Below are positions 15,158 through 18,183 of a stretch of 18,183 nt of DNA, piece by piece. The position numbers were made by a program, and so were the translations under genes. The stretch is from Ignavibacteria bacterium (GTDB lineage Bacteria; Bacteroidota; Ignavibacteria; Ignavibacteriales; Melioribacteraceae): contig DAIEQP010000229.1 in assembly GCA_027347805.1 (NCBI GenBank), positions 1-18,183 of the forward strand, in the 5' to 3' direction. Position 1 is the stretch's first letter, and each line of letters starts with the position of its first letter. Below the pieces are notes generated by a model. The model saw only the letters and a program-made list of their open reading frames with translations. It did no database searches and was not told the origin of the DNA.

Positions 15158-17368
15158 ATGAAAAGTAAAAATATTTTTTTGTTAATAATTTTTACCGCCA
15201 TGTGCTTGTTTATTGAAAATCAAGAATTGTTGGCGCAGAAAAAGAAGCTGACTTACAAACAGGTTTATGAAAGCGGTTTAGCTATGCGGGCAATGATGGG
15301 TATGAGAGGCGGAACAATTAGCTGGATTGACGATGAACATTATTTGGAAATGAAAACTGATCCATCAAAAATGGGTTCCCGCCCCATTCCAATGAAAGTA
15401 AATGCTGAAGATGGAAAAGCTGAAATTTATTTTGATAATAGTACGGTTAAACTTCCTGAAGGATTTTCGATTGATCGTGCGGTGAGCAAATCAAAAGACT
15501 ATAACTATTTCCTGTTTTCACAAAAAAATGATTTATACTATTTCAATAAAACCGAAAACAGTTTTAAACAATTAACCCACGATGATGCGGAAGAAAAAAT
15601 TCCTCAGCTTTCGCCCGATGGAAAAAAAGCAGCTTATGTAAAAAATAATAATCTATACGTTTATGATGTTAATAATGAAAAAGAAATCCAGTTTACTAAT
15701 GACGGCACTGATTTGATTTATAATGGCTGGGCCAGCTGGGTTTATATGGAAGAAATACTTGGAAGATCTACTGCTTACAATGCTTTCTGGTGGTCACCAA
15801 ATAGCGAGATGGTTTGTTTTCTTCGGTTTGATGATAATCCGGTTCCCGATTTTCCTATCTATCACGCTGATGGCCAGCATGGCGAGCTTGAACACCAGCG
15901 TTATCCAAAAGCAGGCGATCCAAATCCTTATGTTAAATTTGGAATTGCTGATATTAAAACAGGCAAAGTTGTTTGGGCAGATTTTGATGAAAAGGCTGAT
16001 CAATATATTGCTTGGCCGGTTTGGTTGAAAGACAATAAGCTGACAGTTCAATGGATGAACCGTGCGCAGGATAATATTCTTATTTATAACATAGATGTAA
16101 ACAACGGAAAAAAATCACAGCTGTTTTCAGAATCTCAGAAAACCTGGGTGGAATGGTTCAACGATCTTTCTTTCCTCAAAGATAATAACGGCTTTATACT
16201 TCGTTCTGATGTCGACGGATTCTCTCATCTTTACTTGTATGATATGAATGGAAAACTTAAAAACAGAATTACTCAAGGAGAATGGGATATAACAAGTATT
16301 AATCTTATCGATGAAGAAAATAAAAAAATTTATTTCACCGGCTGGAAAGATAAAAGCACTGAACGCCATTTATTTGTTGTGAATTTCAATGGAAAAAATC
16401 TGCGTCAGCTAACTTCGGTTGCCGGAACGCATACATGTTCTGTTTCCCCATCCGGAAAATATTATATAGATACTTATAGTAATATTACTTCACCATCAAA
16501 AAGTGATTTATATACAACTGAGGGTAAACTTTTACGAAATATCAGTGAAACAAAAAATCAGCAAAATGATGAATATGAATTGGCTAAAGTTGAGCTGTTT
16601 ACAATTCCTTCCGGCGACGGATATGAATTGCCCGCAATATGGTATCTGCCTGCTGATTTTGATCAGAATAAAAAATATCCTGTGATTATTTCAATTTACG
16701 GCGGGCCAAATTCAGCAACTGTTAGAAATTCATACTCAATGGGATTGGGTAACAGTTACCTTGCGTCAAAAGGTATTATAACTCTAGCGGTCGATCATCG
16801 CGGTTCCGGACATTTCGGAAAACGTGGAGAAAACCTGATGCACCGTAATCTTGGTAAATGGGAAATGAATGACTACATCGCTGCAGTTAAGTGGCTTCGC
16901 AAGCAATCTTTTATTGATTCGACAAAAATTGGAATTACTGGCGGCAGCTACGGCGGTTATGTAACTGCGCTCGCATTAACTAAAGGGGCCGATTATTTTA
17001 CCCATGGAATTGCTGAATTTGGTGTGATGGACTGGCAGCTTTATGATAATGTTTACACTGAACGTTATATGGATACACCCAAGGAAAATCCTGATGGATA
17101 TAAAGCCGGATCCGTATTGAATTATGTCAATAACTATAAAGGAAAAATGCTGATTACTCATGGTACAATTGATGATAATGTTCATATACAGAACTCAATA
17201 CAGCTGGTTTTTGAATTGGAAAAGCTAAACAAAGATTTCGAGATGATGTTCTATCCAAATCAGAGACATGGGATTGGAATGCCGTTATATATGCATGCCG
17301 GAAAAGAAAGGGTAAAATTCTGGTTTAGAAATTTTCTCGGAAGAGAACTTGATGTAAACAAAGATTAA
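15158..17368 (+). CDS. S9B (dipeptidyl peptidase IV-like) prolyl oligopeptidase family serine peptidase
   Basis: A 736-residue exported serine peptidase. ATG 15158 is preferred over in-frame GTG 15152 because GGAG (15149-15152) lies five bases before it. Residues 1-27 are a signal peptide (ending ELLA). The N-terminal beta-propeller runs to about residue 480 and includes the DPP IV-type WVYMEE motif with Glu198/Glu199, which bind the free amino terminus of the substrate. The alpha/beta-hydrolase domain follows with the full triad: Ser597 in GGSYGGY, Asp672 in HGTIDDNVH and His704 in NQRHGI (spacing 32, as in human DPP IV). It should release dipeptides, probably X-Pro or X-Ala, from peptides in the periplasm. 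The Gly before Gly-Ser replaces the common Trp. The AlaX-type gene follows after 27 bases. Confidence 0.93.
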   Translation: MKSKNIFLLIIFTAMCLFIENQELLAQKKKLTYKQVYESGLAMRAMMGMRGGTISWIDDEHYLEMKTDPSKMGSRPIPMKVNAEDGKAEIYFDNSTVKLPEGFSIDRAVSKSKDYNYFLFSQKNDLYYFNKTENSFKQLTHDDAEEKIPQLSPDGKKAAYVKNNNLYVYDVNNEKEIQFTNDGTDLIYNGWASWVYMEEILGRSTAYNAFWWSPNSEMVCFLRFDDNPVPDFPIYHADGQHGELEHQRYPKAGDPNPYVKFGIADIKTGKVVWADFDEKADQYIAWPVWLKDNKLTVQWMNRAQDNILIYNIDVNNGKKSQLFSESQKTWVEWFNDLSFLKDNNGFILRSDVDGFSHLYLYDMNGKLKNRITQGEWDITSINLIDEENKKIYFTGWKDKSTERHLFVVNFNGKNLRQLTSVAGTHTCSVSPSGKYYIDTYSNITSPSKSDLYTTEGKLLRNISETKNQQNDEYELAKVELFTIPSGDGYELPAIWYLPADFDQNKKYPVIISIYGGPNSATVRNSYSMGLGNSYLASKGIITLAVDHRGSGHFGKRGENLMHRNLGKWEMNDYIAAVKWLRKQSFIDSTKIGITGGSYGGYVTALALTKGADYFTHGIAEFGVMDWQLYDNVYTERYMDTPKENPDGYKAGSVLNYVNNYKGKMLITHGTIDDNVHIQNSIQLVFELEKLNKDFEMMFYPNQRHGIGMPLYMHAGKERVKFWFRNFLGRELDVNKD

Positions 17369-17395
17369 TTCAAAAAAAAGCACAGACAGATTTAT

Positions 17396-17857
17396 ATGGA
17401 ATACAACGAAAACCCGAAATCATATTATGCCCCGATGCATACTGCTGAACATATTTTGAATGGAACAATCAATAAAATGTTAGGATGCGGGCGCGCATTT
17501 AGCGCCCACATCGAAAAGAAAAAGTCAAAGTGCGATTATCATTTTGATAGAAATCTGACAGATGAAGAAATAAAAAAAATAGAAGAAAAAGTTAATTCGG
17601 TTATTAGCGCTGATCTGAAAGTTACCGAACATTTTATTACTAGGGAAGAATCCGCTGCCCAGTTTAATTTATCCCGCCTTCCTGAAGAAGCAGGTGATAC
17701 TTTGCGCGTAATAAAAATTGGAGACTACGATAAGTGCTTGTGCAGCGGACCTCACGTTGAATCAACAAATTTAATTGGCGGTTTTAAAATTGTGTCTTCA
17801 AGTTTTGAAAATGGAATTCTTCGAGTCCGTTTTAAAATAAATGAGTCGGTAAAATGA
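17396..17857 (+). CDS. AlaX-type tRNA-editing (threonyl/alanyl tRNA synthetase SAD) protein
   Basis: A 153-residue cytoplasmic protein corresponding to the stand-alone editing domain of alanyl/threonyl-tRNA synthetases (tRNA_SAD, AlaX short form). The zinc-site residues are complete: HxxxH at His15/His19 (MHTAEHIL) and CxxxH at Cys116/His120 (CSGPHV), ahead of the usual IGGFKIVSSS...GILRVRF ending. AlaX proteins hydrolyse mischarged Ser- or Gly-tRNA(Ala) in trans. The exact tRNA substrate here is not certain, because the common CGGTHV is CSGPHV. It starts 27 bases after the S9B gene, and its TGA stop overlaps the next ATG, so the two are translationally coupled. The length is normal for the short form. 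Confidence 0.88.
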   Translation: MEYNENPKSYYAPMHTAEHILNGTINKMLGCGRAFSAHIEKKKSKCDYHFDRNLTDEEIKKIEEKVNSVISADLKVTEHFITREESAAQFNLSRLPEEAGDTLRVIKIGDYDKCLCSGPHVESTNLIGGFKIVSSSFENGILRVRFKINESVK

Positions 17858-18183
17858 AAATAAATTTTTCTTTGTTCTTATTTCTGCTTTTGAACGGCGC
17901 TTTGTTTTCCCAAAATCTTTTTGAATCCGATAAAAATGAGATTCTTAAAATTCTTGAAGATCAAAGACTGGCATGGAATAAAGGCGATCTGAAAGAATAT
18001 ATGAACGGGTACTGGCAATCTGATTCATTGAGATTTATTGGTAAAAATGGAATTATTTACGGATGGAACAATACGCTTGATAGATACGCTAAAGCTTACC
18101 CGGCCAAGCAGACAATGGGAAATCTGACATTTGAAGTAATATCCCTTGAAAAATTAAATGATTGCAGAGCCTTAATGGTGGGG
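17854..18183 (+). CDS. Exported DUF4440 / NTF2-like protein (3' end beyond window)
   Basis: An open frame of 110 codons from ATG 17854 to the window edge. The start overlaps the AlaX-type stop as ATGA. Residues 1-19 are a signal peptide (MKINFSLFLFLLLNGALFS before Gln). The mature part fits the SnoaL/NTF2-like DUF4440 pattern: ILEDQRLAWNKGDLKEYM, then GYWQSDSLRFIGKNGIIYGW, then TLDRYAKAYP and MGNLTFEVISLEKL. Probably about 30-40 residues are missing at the C-terminus. Family members are small cone-shaped proteins that bind ligands or act as poorly characterised enzymes; no specific role can be given. Confidence 0.85.
   Translation, partial: MKINFSLFLFLLLNGALFSQNLFESDKNEILKILEDQRLAWNKGDLKEYMNGYWQSDSLRFIGKNGIIYGWNNTLDRYAKAYPAKQTMGNLTFEVISLEKLNDCRALMVG

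Overview
The window is AT-rich, gene-dense bacterial chromosome. It most likely comes from the Ignavibacteria / Chlorobi side of the Bacteroidota. The reasons are a periplasmic two-component-propeller histidine kinase, a TonB-dependent receptor with an N-terminal carboxypeptidase-like domain, DUF5362 and DUF4342 proteins, several exported peptidases and many short lipoproteins. Shine-Dalgarno sequences (GGAG/AGGA) precede many but not all genes. This placement is inferred from gene content only. I see no rRNA, tRNA, CRISPR array, insertion sequence or phage gene, and no gene-free stretch longer than 300 bases.

Layout. (1) 1-1848, plus strand: the tail of an unidentified gene, an APC-family amino acid permease and a small DUF4342 membrane protein. 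(2) 1854-4918, minus strand: an apparent three-gene operon of a lipoprotein, a TonB-dependent receptor and a stand-alone PAS protein. (3) 5057-8934, plus strand and divergent from (2): a 14-repeat propeller sensor kinase and its NarL-type response regulator. (4) 9094-9342, plus strand: an unknown 82-residue protein ending at a strong bidirectional terminator. (5) 9414-10498, minus strand: a DUF5362 membrane protein, then a CDF-type cation transporter whose frame has no ATG/GTG/TTG start near its true N-terminus. (6) 10637-13872, minus strand: a large M16 peptidase homologue whose active-site Glu is Ala, followed by a lipoprotein. (7) 14116-18183, plus strand: an aldo/keto reductase, an S9B dipeptidyl peptidase, an AlaX-type tRNA-editing protein and the start of a DUF4440/NTF2-like exported protein that runs off the end.

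How the parts may work together. The divergent arrangement of (2) and (3) suggests that the propeller kinase and its regulator control outer-membrane uptake by the TonB receptor and its lipoprotein. This resembles hybrid two-component control of nutrient loci in Bacteroides, but there is no SusD and no carbohydrate-active enzyme here. The exported S9B peptidase and the M16 homologue point to peptide handling in the periplasm. The permease could take up amino acids, but no shared regulation is visible.

Most of the window is ordinary housekeeping and accessory content. The observations most worth a second look are the HxxAH M16 pseudo-peptidase, the CDF transporter with a CxxxC in place of the usual HxxxD and with a non-standard start, and the sensor/TonB/PAS cluster.
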